This document shows, piece after piece, positions 16,937 to 24,736 of a stretch of DNA of 64,000 nt. Position 1 is the first letter of the stretch. The number at the start of each line of letters is the position of its first letter. Both the position numbers and the translations under genes were made by a program. The DNA comes from Priestia megaterium. GTDB taxonomy: Bacteria; Bacillota; Bacilli; Bacillales; Bacillaceae_H. Under the pieces are notes generated by a model, which saw only the letters and a list, made by a program, of their open reading frames with translations, was not told the DNA's origin and ran no database searches. The stretch is from NCBI RefSeq assembly GCF_009497655.1, contig NZ_CP023317.1, positions 2,819,501-2,883,500 on the forward strand. The letters are read 5' to 3'.

Positions 16937-16979
16937 TTGCCTATCACGAAAGTATTAGAATATAATGTAAGCGAATTCA
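16937..16979 (+). promoter_or_regulatory. Permease promoter with overlapping cre-like site
   Basis: TTGCCT (16937-16942), an 18-base spacer and TATAAT (16961-16966) fit a vegetative promoter. TGTAAGCGAATTCA (16966-16979) matches the cre consensus except at one position and would cover the transcription start, the classic position for CcpA repression. Confidence 0.6.
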
Positions 16980-17076
16980 TTTTTATATAAGTCATCAGAT
17001 GACCTTATCATCGTAGTTTTAATGGTTTCGTTTTACTAAATTCGTAGTTCACTAATTTGAAAATGAGGTGTTAGTT

Positions 17077-18777
17077 ATGACATGGACACAGCAGTTCACT
17101 CCTGTAGGAAACAGCGTCATTTGGTCTTCATTAATCGCTTTGATTCCTATTCTTTACTTCTTTTGGGCTCTGGCTATTAAACGAATGAAAGGTTATATGG
17201 CTGGGATTACAACCTTACTGGTCGCACTTGCCGTTGCGATGCTTGCCTATAAAATGCCGGCTAGCATGGCTTTTATGTCAGCTAGTCAAGGAGCCGTATA
17301 CGGTATACTGCCGATTGGATGGATTATCATTACGTCCGTTTTTCTTTACAAACTAACCGTCAAAACCGGTCAGTTTGATATTATTCGTACCTCTGTCGTA
17401 TCTATTACAGAAGATCGCAGACTTCAAGCTTTGTTAGTTGCTTTTTCGTTTGGGGCTTTTCTTGAAGGTGCCGCTGGTTTTGGTGCACCTGTTGCGATTT
17501 CAGCAGCTTTGCTTGTAGGACTAGGTTTTAATCCGCTGTATGCCGCTGGCTTATGTTTATTAGCAAACACAGCACCCGTTGCTTTTGGTGCAATCGGTAT
17601 TCCTATCACGGCTATGGAGGGTCCTACTGGAGTAGCGGCAATGGAAATCTCTAAAATGGTAGGCCGCCAGCTTCCTTTTATTTCTGTATTTATTCCGCTA
17701 TATTTGGTTTTTGTAATGGCTGGATTTAAGAAAACAGTAGAAGTACTCCCTGCTATTTTAGTATCCGGCGTCTCTTTTGCTCTTACACAGTTTGTCAGCT
17801 CTAACTTTTTAGGACCTGAACTTCCCGATATTTTATCGGCACTCGTTTCACTTTTTGCGCTCGCTATTTTCTTAAAATTCTGGAAACCGAAAACAACGTT
17901 TCGCTTTCAATCTGAAAAAGCAGCACATGAAGTAGCTTCCGCTTCGGCTGAGCCAAGAGAAACTCAAGGTCAGCCCGCATTCACGGGGGCTCAAATTGCA
18001 AAGGCGTGGTCACCTTTTTTAATTTTAACGATCTTTATTTCTATATGGGGAATCCCTCAAATTAAAACCGCTTTGACGGGTCACTATGAAGGAGCTAACG
18101 CTTTTTTGAGCGCTATCAATTCCGTCGGACATTATTTAACGTTTATGCCAGAAGTACCTTGGTTAAATAATTTAATTTTAAATGGAAATGGAGAACTAAT
18201 TGCTGCAGTGTATAAGTTAGAATTACTAGGCGCTGCGGGCACAGCTATCCTGTTGTCTGCTGTTGTCACAAAATTTATCGTCAACATCTCTTGGAAAGAC
18301 TGGTTTATTACGTTTAACGAGACGTGCAAAGAATTAGCGCTGCCGCTTCTTACCATTATGTCCGTAGTTGCATTTGCTTACGTGACAAATGCTTCTGGAA
18401 TGAGTACAACCTTAGGTCTGCTTTTAGCTAAAACAGGCGCGTTATTTCCCTTTTTCTCTCCTGTACTCGGCTGGCTTGGTGTTTTTATTACAGGATCAGA
18501 TACATCAGCCAACTTATTGTTCGGCAACTTGCAAAAAATCACGGCTACGTCTATTGGAATGGATCCACTTCTTGCGCTTGCAGCAAACTCTTCGGGCGGA
18601 GTAACCGGTAAAATGATTTCACCGCAGTCCATCGCCGTCGCCTGTGCTGCGGTTGGGCTGGCAGGAAAAGAATCCGATTTGCTTCGTTTTACGGTGAAGC
18701 ACAGCTTATTTTTACTGCTGATTGTCTGCCTACTAACATTTTTACAATCCAATGTATTATCGTGGATGATTCCTTAA
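17077..18777 (+). CDS. Glycolate/L-lactate permease
   Basis: A 566-residue integral membrane protein of the LldP/GlcA family, about 12-14 hydrophobic segments, carrying 2-hydroxy monocarboxylates with protons. Family marks include FLEGAAGFGAPVAISAALLV near residue 130, NTAPVAFGAIGIPI and the late GSDTSANLLFGNLQ and ANSSGGVTGKMISPQSIA. The ATG at 17077 is chosen because AGGTG lies six bases upstream; a GTG three codons earlier falls inside that ribosome site. Divergence from glcEFD makes glycolate the likely physiological substrate, although sequence alone does not separate GlcA from LctP. Confidence 0.9.
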   Translation: MTWTQQFTPVGNSVIWSSLIALIPILYFFWALAIKRMKGYMAGITTLLVALAVAMLAYKMPASMAFMSASQGAVYGILPIGWIIITSVFLYKLTVKTGQFDIIRTSVVSITEDRRLQALLVAFSFGAFLEGAAGFGAPVAISAALLVGLGFNPLYAAGLCLLANTAPVAFGAIGIPITAMEGPTGVAAMEISKMVGRQLPFISVFIPLYLVFVMAGFKKTVEVLPAILVSGVSFALTQFVSSNFLGPELPDILSALVSLFALAIFLKFWKPKTTFRFQSEKAAHEVASASAEPRETQGQPAFTGAQIAKAWSPFLILTIFISIWGIPQIKTALTGHYEGANAFLSAINSVGHYLTFMPEVPWLNNLILNGNGELIAAVYKLELLGAAGTAILLSAVVTKFIVNISWKDWFITFNETCKELALPLLTIMSVVAFAYVTNASGMSTTLGLLLAKTGALFPFFSPVLGWLGVFITGSDTSANLLFGNLQKITATSIGMDPLLALAANSSGGVTGKMISPQSIAVACAAVGLAGKESDLLRFTVKHSLFLLLIVCLLTFLQSNVLSWMIP

Positions 18778-18784
18778 TCAAAAA

Positions 18785-18827
18785 AGCTTCCGCAGCTAGA
18801 GGTGAACCTCTGCACGGAAGCCTTTTT
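18785..18827 (+). terminator. Terminator after the permease gene
   Basis: AAGCTTCCG pairs with CGGAAGC(C)TT, with an inner AGAGGT/ACCTCT hairpin, and TTTTTCTTTT follows. A-runs on the other side make it a possible bidirectional terminator shared with the convergent small-protein gene. Confidence 0.85.
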
Positions 18828-18834
18828 CTTTTAG

Positions 18835-19125
18835 TTAAGATCGATTAATGGCATATACAACAAATAAAACTATGTCTAGCAAAATCATGACAACACCGAC
18901 AAGCAGCCAGATGTTTCCTTGCGTCTTTTTCTCTCCTTCTTGCATTTCAAACGCTCGAATAGCAAATACAATTCCAAGGGTAAACACGAGAAAAAACAGC
19001 TGACGGTAATCAAAAAACGACAGTACGACAAAAATTAAAGTGAAAAACACCATAATCATTTCTAAGATCCGATAAGGCTGCTTTTGACATGCTAATAATA
19101 GTTTCATTTCTTGACCTACTTTCAT
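18835..19125 (-). CDS. Small membrane protein, unknown function
   Basis: A 96-residue protein with three hydrophobic segments (about 20-38, 43-59 and 72-92) and a short charged linker (EMQEGEKKTQG) between the second and third. I do not recognise a family. Two in-frame ATGs compete for the start: 19125 follows GGAAACGGG, and 19107 follows AGTAGGTCAAGAA. The shorter form begins MKLLLACQKQPY. It stands alone, convergent with the permease gene. It may belong to the short two- to three-helix membrane proteins common in Bacillus, but nothing in its surroundings points to a task. Confidence 0.6.
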   Translation of the reverse strand: MKVGQEMKLLLACQKQPYRILEMIMVFFTLIFVVLSFFDYRQLFFLVFTLGIVFAIRAFEMQEGEKKTQGNIWLLVGVVMILLDIVLFVVYAINRS

Positions 19126-19242
19126 CCCGTTTCCAATAGCGTTATTTTACTATTAATTTTAAATGAGATGTTAGTGTTTCGGGCACTGTTCACTGTTTTG
19201 TAACAAAAAAAGGGTACGTTAGCTAAACGCACGCTTCTCCTT

Positions 19243-19890
19243 TTATTCATTTACATTTGGATTCATTGGATTATCCATCCCTGTTTTATCTTGAATTTTT
19301 TTATAGATAAAATACGTGTAGACGGCAATTAAAATGGAGAATGCCCACGTAACGGCTTGACGGAATACAATCATGTTCCCGTACCCTTCTACTCCGTACT
19401 TTTGAATCAATACGTATTTTACAATTGCTAAAAATACATAGCGACCTGCGAACAGTACTGTAAGCCAGTTCATCATTTTGAATAAATCAGGCTGGTGGAA
19501 GAGCTTAAGAGAATCTTCTCGCTTATAGCCCATTAAGTACGCCGTATCTACAAAAAAGTACAAACCAATTGGCTTTTTTATCACAATGGTAAAAAGGACA
19601 ACTACAGCCAGTCCAATCATAAAGTATACTTGATTGTTTAACATCGTCGCTGCGTTTCCTGAAATTAAATCAATAATGGTACGTGCCAGCAGCGTAATGA
19701 CAATAAACAATCCTGTTACGTTAAACTGGCGATCTTTAATAAATGTATAAATGGTATACACAAACGCTGGTGCTGTTGAAAGCAAAATGGCATAGTAATC
19801 ACCAATAATGTCTTTTCCCTGATTCCATATTAGGTAAGGAATAGCGATATAAAAAAGTAAATCAAACCATACTCGTTTTGTATTGTTCAT
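19243..19890 (-). CDS. VC0807-like polytopic membrane protein
   Basis: A 215-residue protein with about six hydrophobic segments. The layout (an N-terminal helix, IIGDYYAILLSTAPAFVYTI, a long central helix, then YLMGYKREDSLKLFHQPDLF and a final AVTWAFSILIAVYTYFIYKK) recalls the VC0807/intracellular-septation-like family of uncharacterised membrane proteins; that link is from memory of the pattern and is not certain. The ATG is preceded by AAAGGAG. Gene neighbours do not suggest a role. Confidence 0.65.
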   Translation of the reverse strand: MNNTKRVWFDLLFYIAIPYLIWNQGKDIIGDYYAILLSTAPAFVYTIYTFIKDRQFNVTGLFIVITLLARTIIDLISGNAATMLNNQVYFMIGLAVVVLFTIVIKKPIGLYFFVDTAYLMGYKREDSLKLFHQPDLFKMMNWLTVLFAGRYVFLAIVKYVLIQKYGVEGYGNMIVFRQAVTWAFSILIAVYTYFIYKKIQDKTGMDNPMNPNVNE

Positions 19891-20141
19891 ATATAACTCC
19901 TTTAAAAACGTTGTTCCTGCTATTATATGGGATACTACGCAAGAAAAAAAGGCTTTTACCTGGAATGTTATGAAATTTTAATCATTTATGTTTAGATCCA
20001 AAGCGACAGGGAAAACGATTTCTAGAAAGACTTCAAGAATTATAAACATCGAAACACTTGAGCAGCAATACATGTGCCACAAGTGAAAAATGCTGAAAGG
20101 ATTGATTCATTATCGCACTTCACCTAACGTACACGTCAGAA

Positions 20142-20288
20142 ATGGAAAAGGCCATGCAGCTTTCTCACGGCGTGGGGTATGCTGAATATAGCCGTAAACT
20201 AGACAAACGTCTACAGGTGGAAAAAGAACGGGAAAAAGATTATCAGGCTAGCAAAGATATACTTCGTGATATTAACCAGCATCGATAA
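20142..20288 (+). CDS. Possible 48-residue charged protein or gene remnant
   Basis: ATG to TAA encodes a highly charged helical peptide (MEKAMQLSHGVGYAEYSRKL followed by a Lys/Glu-rich helix ending DINQHR). The frame stays open for 14 codons upstream of the ATG, back to a TGA. It stops two bases before a perfect terminator hairpin, which suggests that a real transcript ends here. There is no ribosome site before the ATG; GAAAGG lies about 45 bases upstream, near possible non-ATG starts of the extended frame. It may be the C-terminal remnant of a decayed gene. The SRKLDKRL stretch faintly recalls Spo0E-type small proteins but lacks their full pattern. Confidence 0.35.
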   Translation: MEKAMQLSHGVGYAEYSRKLDKRLQVEKEREKDYQASKDILRDINQHR

Positions 20289-20330
20289 TAAAAAGCCGCT
20301 TGCTACTCTTGGTAGCAAGCGGCTTTTTAT
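20289..20330 (+). terminator. Strong intrinsic terminator
   Basis: GCCGCTTGCTAC and GTAGCAAGCGGC form a perfect 12-bp stem with a 5-base loop, flanked by AAAAA and TTTTT. It ends a plus-strand transcript for which the only visible gene is the 48-residue frame. Confidence 0.9.
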
Positions 20331-20396
20331 TTACAAATGAACCAAAATTATACATAATAAGGAAGTGCGTGTATCAAAGAAAGGAACTTACTTATT

Positions 20397-21200
20397 ATGA
20401 TGGAAAAATTACTGATTATTTGTGTATTTGTAGGAATTATTCACATGATTGAAACACTAGCCTACTCTGTGAGACTCGCGGGCTTGAAAACTGGAAAACT
20501 AGTCGTGGCCCTATCTCTTTTTAATATTATTGTCATCGTTTCAAGAACAGCTAATATGGTGCAAGCTCCGCTGACCGGCAAATTAGGAGATGCGGTCCAG
20601 TCTAAAGAAGATTTGTCCCTTCTACTTCATCAGCTTCAAACTATCTTGCTCGCGGCCTCTATTGGGACAATCGCAGGTGCTCTTTTAATTCCTAGCTTTG
20701 TATCAATCTTCTCTCGCATGATTTCACACTTAGAAGTAGCAGGATCTGTACCCAAAATGATGAAAAACATTACTTCCATACATACCCTTGAGAAAGCAAA
20801 AAAACACGTGAAGCGTCCTAGGTGGATTATGCTGTCTCAGCTGCGAATAGGCGGAGTGCCCAAGCGATTGCTTCTTTTAAATTTAATGGCTACGACCATT
20901 TATACAGTAGGTGTTCTTTCCACTCTTTATGCTTCTACGCTCGAGCCTACTCTTTCTAAATCGATTCTGATGTCTTCTGGTCTTATTAACGGACTAGCGA
21001 TGATTACCCTTGCAGTGTTTGTAGATCCGCAAGTAGCCATTCTAACTGAAAAGGTAATGAAAGGTGAATCGACTAAGCAATCTATGAATAAAATGGTTGG
21101 TACACTCGTCATCTCTCGTTTATGCGGGACAGTATGTGCCCAGATTCTCTTAGTCCCCGCTGCTCTTTATATTGCGTGGATTTGTAAATTAATTCCTTAG
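20397..21200 (+). CDS. amj: Lipid II flippase Amj family
   Basis: A 267-residue polytopic membrane protein (about six hydrophobic segments) that matches the Amj/YdaH family by length and conserved N-terminus (IIHMIETLAYSVRLAGLKTG, then SRTANMVQAPLTGKLGD) and by the pattern VDPQVAILTEKVMKGE late in the protein. Amj of B. subtilis moves lipid II across the cytoplasmic membrane as an alternative to MurJ and is induced by envelope stress through sigma-M. I could not find a convincing sigma-M promoter in the short upstream region. Two adjacent ATGs follow AAAGGAACTTACTT; the choice between them hardly matters. A terminator follows the stop codon. Confidence 0.85.
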   Translation: MMEKLLIICVFVGIIHMIETLAYSVRLAGLKTGKLVVALSLFNIIVIVSRTANMVQAPLTGKLGDAVQSKEDLSLLLHQLQTILLAASIGTIAGALLIPSFVSIFSRMISHLEVAGSVPKMMKNITSIHTLEKAKKHVKRPRWIMLSQLRIGGVPKRLLLLNLMATTIYTVGVLSTLYASTLEPTLSKSILMSSGLINGLAMITLAVFVDPQVAILTEKVMKGESTKQSMNKMVGTLVISRLCGTVCAQILLVPAALYIAWICKLIP

Positions 21201-21230
21201 AAAAAAGACTTCGTTTCAGAAGTCTTTTTA
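21201..21230. terminator. Bidirectional terminator after amj
   Basis: AAAAAGACTTC and GAAGTCTTTTT form a perfect 11-bp stem with a 6-base loop. The symmetrical A- and T-runs let it serve both amj and the convergent SigY operon. Confidence 0.9.
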
Positions 21231-22004
21231 TACATATTCTACTTTTTTGTATCTATAAACAGCAGCAATTAAAAGAAGAAAACAGCTCACTAATGTAACA
21301 ACTACGGTATAGGTGACACTTTGTGACCAGTGCAATTGTTCAAGTATACGACTGGCGTATTGTGACAGCGCCGCAGGACTCCACTTTAATTGATTCGTAA
21401 ACAAAGTACTTAAAAATGAAAGTGACGCAATAATCAAAATGCTTACTCCAGCAATTCCTCCGCTTTGTAAAAGAAAGGTTCCAGCTGCCACTAGCACGGA
21501 CAAGATAAAAATCAGCCACAGGCTGTATAAAAGAAAGCTAACTATCATATGAGTCCAATCCACATGTGAAAATAAAAGGTTTGTATAATACCACGCTGCT
21601 ATATAGCTTATAAACATTGAGCCAATAACCAGTACGATTTGCGCAGCCCATTTACTCATAATGTATTGAATGACGCTCACCGGTCTCATCATAACAAGTA
21701 CAGCCGCATGATTTTGTCGTTCATTTGAAATCATATTCATGCTTGCTAGTACAATCAATAAGATTCCTATTGTGCTATATTGTGAAAGGACACCTTGCAA
21801 TACTTCTTGACCGGTGGGCGTAGGAAGTTGAATAATGGCTCCTTTTGGCAAATTTCCTGCCATGTTAATGATTTGTGGCATATAATAATTCGTTAAAGGC
21901 TGTGTGATGCCTAGCAAAATTAGAGAGATGGGCAGCCAAATTGCTTTGCCGTTCGCAAATAATTCATGCAGCTCCTTTTTAAATAAGACTCCAAATATAT
22001 TCAT
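21228..22004 (-). CDS. yxlG: ABC transporter permease, YxlG-like
   Basis: A 258-residue ABC-2/NosY-type permease with about six hydrophobic segments. It begins with the amphipathic FGVLFKKELHELFANGKAIW typical of such permeases, then IISNERQNHAAVLVMMRPVS between membrane spans. Its start overlaps the stop of the ATPase gene by four bases, so the two form one transporter. It closes a six-gene cluster whose order matches sigY-yxlCDEFG of B. subtilis. The substrate is unknown; the B. subtilis cluster has been linked to the SigY regulon and envelope functions. Confidence 0.8.
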   Translation of the reverse strand: MNIFGVLFKKELHELFANGKAIWLPISLILLGITQPLTNYYMPQIINMAGNLPKGAIIQLPTPTGQEVLQGVLSQYSTIGILLIVLASMNMISNERQNHAAVLVMMRPVSVIQYIMSKWAAQIVLVIGSMFISYIAAWYYTNLLFSHVDWTHMIVSFLLYSLWLIFILSVLVAAGTFLLQSGGIAGVSILIIASLSFLSTLFTNQLKWSPAALSQYASRILEQLHWSQSVTYTVVVTLVSCFLLLIAAVYRYKKVEYV

Positions 22005-22891
22005 TTATTCATCACCTCTAGATACACATCTTCGAGAGAATGCTGTTTTCGTTCAAATAAAACAAGATTTGCTTGTTGATCAACAAGCAGTTGAAGCAGC
22101 AGCTGCTGCTGAGATGTATCTTTTACACTTACAGTGGCTTTATAAGGAGAATGAAACAGCACCTGTTCACTTGGCAGACTGCTAAATGATGCAGGGAGCC
22201 TTTCTTCTGTTTCAATCGTAAAAGCAGGATCCGCAAACTCTTGGCGCAGCGAACTCTTTGTTCCATTCCATTTCATGCGTCCGTTTTTAATCATAATCAT
22301 GTTATCGCATATTTGTTCCGCATCATGCAAAATGTGAGTTGAAAAAAGGATGGTCGTATCTTTTTTTAATGTTTCGATAATCATTAGGACATCTTTTCTG
22401 CCTTCAGGATCCAAAGCCGAAACGGGTTCATCTAAAATTAGCAGTTCAGGTTTATGTAACAAGGCTTGTGCTAAGCCCAAACGTTGTTTCATTCCTCCAG
22501 AAAAGCCTGCAATTTTCTGCTTTTCCTTTCCTTTTAAACCTACCGTTTCAAGTACTTCATCTATTCGTTGAGAAAGCACATTTTTTGAAATGTTAGATAA
22601 AAGGCCTAAAAAAGTTAAATACTGCTGAGGCGTCATCCAATTAAAAAACGTAGGATGCTGCGGCAGAAAGCCAATAAATGATCGTACGTCTTGATGCTGT
22701 TTATCTTCAAAAGAAATTTTCCCTTTATTAGGTGCAGTAAGACCTGCAATCATATGCAAAGTAGTCGTCTTACCTGCACCATTAGGGCCTAACAATGCTG
22801 CACATTTTCCTTTATCGAGATTAAATGAAAGGTTATCTACAACGGTTATATTACGGTACGTTTTTGTCAGTCCTTCTACTTGCATAAACAT
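22001..22891 (-). CDS. yxlF: ABC transporter ATPase, YxlF-like
   Basis: A 296-residue ATPase: Walker A LLGPNGAGKTTTLH (about residues 33-46), Q-loop FLPQHP, signature SGGMKQRLGLAQAL, Walker B LLILDEPVSALDPEGR and H-loop LFSTHILHD. The C-terminal extension of about 80 residues is typical of ATPases that pair with NosY-type permeases. It lies 12 bases after yxlE and overlaps yxlG by four bases. In the SigY operon context it forms an exporter with the downstream permease; drug or lipid export are the usual roles of relatives, but the cargo is not evident. Confidence 0.85.
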   Translation of the reverse strand: MFMQVEGLTKTYRNITVVDNLSFNLDKGKCAALLGPNGAGKTTTLHMIAGLTAPNKGKISFEDKQHQDVRSFIGFLPQHPTFFNWMTPQQYLTFLGLLSNISKNVLSQRIDEVLETVGLKGKEKQKIAGFSGGMKQRLGLAQALLHKPELLILDEPVSALDPEGRKDVLMIIETLKKDTTILFSTHILHDAEQICDNMIMIKNGRMKWNGTKSSLRQEFADPAFTIETEERLPASFSSLPSEQVLFHSPYKATVSVKDTSQQQLLLQLLVDQQANLVLFERKQHSLEDVYLEVMNK

Positions 22892-22903
22892 CTTCGCTCC
22901 ACC

Positions 22904-23095
22904 TCACTGTTTTTTACGTCCTAAAACAAAATATAAAACGGGACCGACTGTACTTACACATAAAATGATGAGTCCCCATAACCATTTTGGTCCGTTTGTC
23001 TCTTCTTGCTTTATGCAGCTTATTAACGCTGGAATCATTAAAAGCAATTGTAAGAATAGAATTGGAGCAATTAACAACCAGTTAATGTCCTTCAT
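22904..23095 (-). CDS. yxlE: PLDc_N-type small membrane protein, YxlE-like
   Basis: A 63-residue protein with two hydrophobic helices (about 6-26 and 40-58). The second, GPKWLWGLIILCVSTVGPVLYFVLGRKK, is the characteristic phospholipase-D nuclease N-terminal (PLDc_N) helix pair. It overlaps the end of the preceding gene by four bases (ATGA), so translation is coupled. In B. subtilis, YxlE together with YxlD negatively affects SigY activity, so a regulatory membrane role is likely here, by analogy. Confidence 0.75.
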   Translation of the reverse strand: MKDINWLLIAPILFLQLLLMIPALISCIKQEETNGPKWLWGLIILCVSTVGPVLYFVLGRKKQ

Positions 23096-23295
23096 TTACA
23101 TCCCCCTTTTTTTCGTGCTGGAAGCCAAATAATAAAAAACCAATAAAAAAGCGTTGGCATTGGAATTTGAATCAGTCCCCATATTCCCCAAAACCATGGA
23201 TGGGCGCCGCGTTTTTTTGCATTGATAAAAAGTAGAAAGCTTTGAAGAAGGAGAAATGGTGAAATAAACAGCACAATAATCCATTTTTCATTCAT
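23092..23295 (-). CDS. yxlD: Small membrane protein, YxlD-like
   Basis: A 67-residue protein with two membrane helices (about 6-23 and 36-57) joined by the loop NAKKRGAHPWFWG. Position (third gene of the SigY operon, after the YxlC-like gene and before the PLDc_N protein) and size match yxlD. The start ATG overlaps the preceding TAA (TAATG) and the end overlaps the next ATG, so it is translated as part of a coupled series. By analogy it is a negative regulator of SigY. Confidence 0.7.
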   Translation of the reverse strand: MNEKWIIVLFISPFLLLQSFLLFINAKKRGAHPWFWGIWGLIQIPMPTLFYWFFIIWLPARKKGGCK

Positions 23296-23615
23296 TATAA
23301 AAACATCTCCTTTTTTCGTTTATAGTGAAAAACGATAAAAGAAAGAGGCGCAACAATGATGCCAATTACCTCAATGGCGATAAATAAGGCAGGTATTTGT
23401 AAAATAGCCGTTGCCATTACCGTTAAAATAACAAGTGCTGTTAATGTAAATAAGCATAACTCTTTCCCGAAAGCTTTTTTCTGCTTTTGTTTTTGAATGA
23501 GAAGCTGTTCTTGAATTGTATGAAGAGAAATACGTTCATGACTTGCTAAACTCTCTAGCTGCTCCCAATCTTTTTTTAAAGAATGTAAGGACTGATTGTC
23601 ATTTTCTTCCCTCAT
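23295..23615 (-). CDS. yxlC: YxlC-like membrane protein of the SigY operon
   Basis: A 106-residue protein: an N-terminal soluble helical region of about 50 residues (LKKDWEQLESLASHERISLH and so on) followed by two membrane helices and a basic tail. This is the layout of small ECF anti-sigma or co-regulatory proteins. ATG at 23615 is chosen because AAAGGAG lies 8 bases upstream; it forms an ATGA overlap with the sigY stop. Location directly after the sigma factor supports a regulatory role toward SigY. Confidence 0.75.
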   Translation of the reverse strand: MREENDNQSLHSLKKDWEQLESLASHERISLHTIQEQLLIQKQKQKKAFGKELCLFTLTALVILTVMATAILQIPALFIAIEVIGIIVAPLSFIVFHYKRKKEMFL

Positions 23616-24142
23616 TCTTTCCACTCCTTTCTCAGTATATTTACTCCTTTATTTACTCTTGATTTGACCGTTCCTGCTCGCATATTCAGCATATGGGCAA
23701 TCTCATCGTATGTATATCCGTAATAATGTCGAAGCAAGACAGGAATTCGAAAGCGTGAATCGAGTTCATTAAAATCGGAAAACATCTCGCTCCACTCCAC
23801 TCCTTTGTATTTAGCTTTCCACTGAAGCTGATGCGATAAAGCCTTCTTTATTCGCTGAAGACTGCTTTTTTCACGTTTTTGCTTACGCAAATAATCCATG
23901 TACAGTCTTGAAGCAATGGATATCATCCAAGTCGAAAACTTTGCTTCATTTTTGTATGAAGAAAGATTCACGTAACACTTCATCATTGCTTCCTGACACA
24001 ATTCACTGCATAAGTCCTCATCTAATGTCAGCTTTAAAAGGTATTTATATAAAAATGAATGATAGCGCTGAAATAATAATGAAAAGGCATCATCATCACC
24101 TTGTAATGCTTTTTGGACAAGGATGAAATCATCTTGTTCCAA
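23612..24142 (-). CDS. sigY: ECF sigma factor SigY
   Basis: A 176-residue ECF sigma factor. Region 2 is seen in LFQRYHSFLYKYLLKLTLDE and AKFSTWMISIASRLYMDYLRK, region 4 in RIPVLLRHYYGYTYDEIAHM with the helix-turn-helix ending MRAGTVKSRVNKGVNILRK. I place the start at TTG 24142, behind AAAGGAGGGG, because the longer frame from about 24172 would begin essentially at the predicted transcription start and lacks a ribosome site. An ECF-type promoter directly upstream suggests self-activation. The following five genes reproduce the B. subtilis sigY operon order. Confidence 0.85.
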   Translation of the reverse strand: MEQDDFILVQKALQGDDDAFSLLFQRYHSFLYKYLLKLTLDEDLCSELCQEAMMKCYVNLSSYKNEAKFSTWMISIASRLYMDYLRKQKREKSSLQRIKKALSHQLQWKAKYKGVEWSEMFSDFNELDSRFRIPVLLRHYYGYTYDEIAHMLNMRAGTVKSRVNKGVNILRKEWKE

Positions 24143-24178
24143 AGCGGTCACCCCTCCTTTTTGTTTCATCACCTATAT

Positions 24179-24204
24179 GACGCTTGAGCGATTGAAATCG
24201 TTCA
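24179..24204 (-). promoter_or_regulatory. Autoregulatory ECF (SigY-type) promoter
   Basis: On the minus strand TGAACG (24204-24199), a 16-base spacer and CGTC (24182-24179) match the ECF -35/-10 pattern expected for SigY. The predicted start near 24172 leaves a leader of about 30 bases before the TTG start codon. Confidence 0.7.
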
Positions 24205-24214
24205 TTTTTTATAT

Positions 24215-24240
24215 AAAAAAAACGCCCCGCAGGACGTTTT
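24215..24240 (-). terminator. Terminator after the DUF1033 gene
   Basis: On the minus strand AAAAACGTCC-TGC-GGGGCGTTTTTTTT forms a GC-rich stem with a U-run. It separates this gene from the SigY promoter. Confidence 0.8.
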
Positions 24241-24581
24241 TATTTAGTACGAAGCATTTTTAATCCTTCTTCATCTTCTTCTAATGAATAGACTTCATCG
24301 TTTTTAGCGAATAAAACACCGTGGAAGATTTGAAGATCATCATCACAGGCTTCACAAAATTCCTTTTCGCCTTCGTTCCAAAAGCTAAAGAGCGCTAGTT
24401 CATCACTTCGCACGCTTGCGTATTTTTGATGAAATTCATAAATCATCATCGCGTAGTAGCGAAGCGCTTCTTCTTTTTTTTCAAATTCAATGGTTTCAAT
24501 AATATCTTTTTCCCAGCCTTCTAAAAAAAGCCAAGGTTCACAATCACTTTTTATTTTATGAACTCTCCATTTATCTGTCAT
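24240..24581 (-). CDS. DUF1033 family protein
   Basis: A 113-residue acidic soluble protein. The opening WRVHKIKSDCEPWLFLEGWE and the following helix EALRYYAMMIYEF match the DUF1033 family of Firmicutes, whose function is unknown. The length is normal for the family. No transmembrane segment is present. It is a single-gene unit with its own terminator. The ATG lacks a strong ribosome site close by (AAGGAGATGTTCAATC lies upstream and is acceptable). Confidence 0.75.
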   Translation of the reverse strand: MTDKWRVHKIKSDCEPWLFLEGWEKDIIETIEFEKKEEALRYYAMMIYEFHQKYASVRSDELALFSFWNEGEKEFCEACDDDLQIFHGVLFAKNDEVYSLEEDEEGLKMLRTK

Positions 24582-24671
24582 GATTGAACATCTCCTTACT
24601 TACAGCTTACTTCTAAAAATTCTCTTTTCCTTATTATTCAGCAAAAATAACTTTGAATCAAGTAAAACGGA

Positions 24672-24702
24672 AAAAAACGCCTATTTTTAGGAAATAGGCG
24701 CT
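24672..24702 (-). terminator. Terminator of the sporulation pair
   Basis: On the minus strand CGCCTATTT pairs with AAATAGGCG around CCTAA, followed by TTTTTTT. Confidence 0.85.
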
Positions 24703-24736
24703 AACAAGTTGGCTTAATCTGAACTTCTTTTTTATA

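Larger units (their letters stand above)
16695..17076. other. Divergent promoter region of the glycolate locus
   Basis: A 382-base control region between glcE and the permease. It holds a cre-like site at 16827-16840, a sigma-A-type promoter for the permease (16937-16966) and a second cre-like site at 16966-16979. A clear glcE promoter could not be picked; TATTAT/TATACAT near 16755-16765 on the minus strand is a candidate -10. An IclR operator is expected here but was not identified. Confidence 0.6.
19891..20396. other. 506-base region with a possible 48-residue gene
   Basis: The segment holds the small reading frame at 20142-20288 and, directly behind it, a strong terminator. The 5' part (19920-20140) shows no conserved reading frame, although several short frames broken by stops suggest it may be decayed coding sequence. 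Confidence 0.45.

Noticed and set aside
20330-20396. Sigma-M promoter for amj
   Set aside because: A TGAACC is present but no CGTC-type -10 lies at the right spacing.
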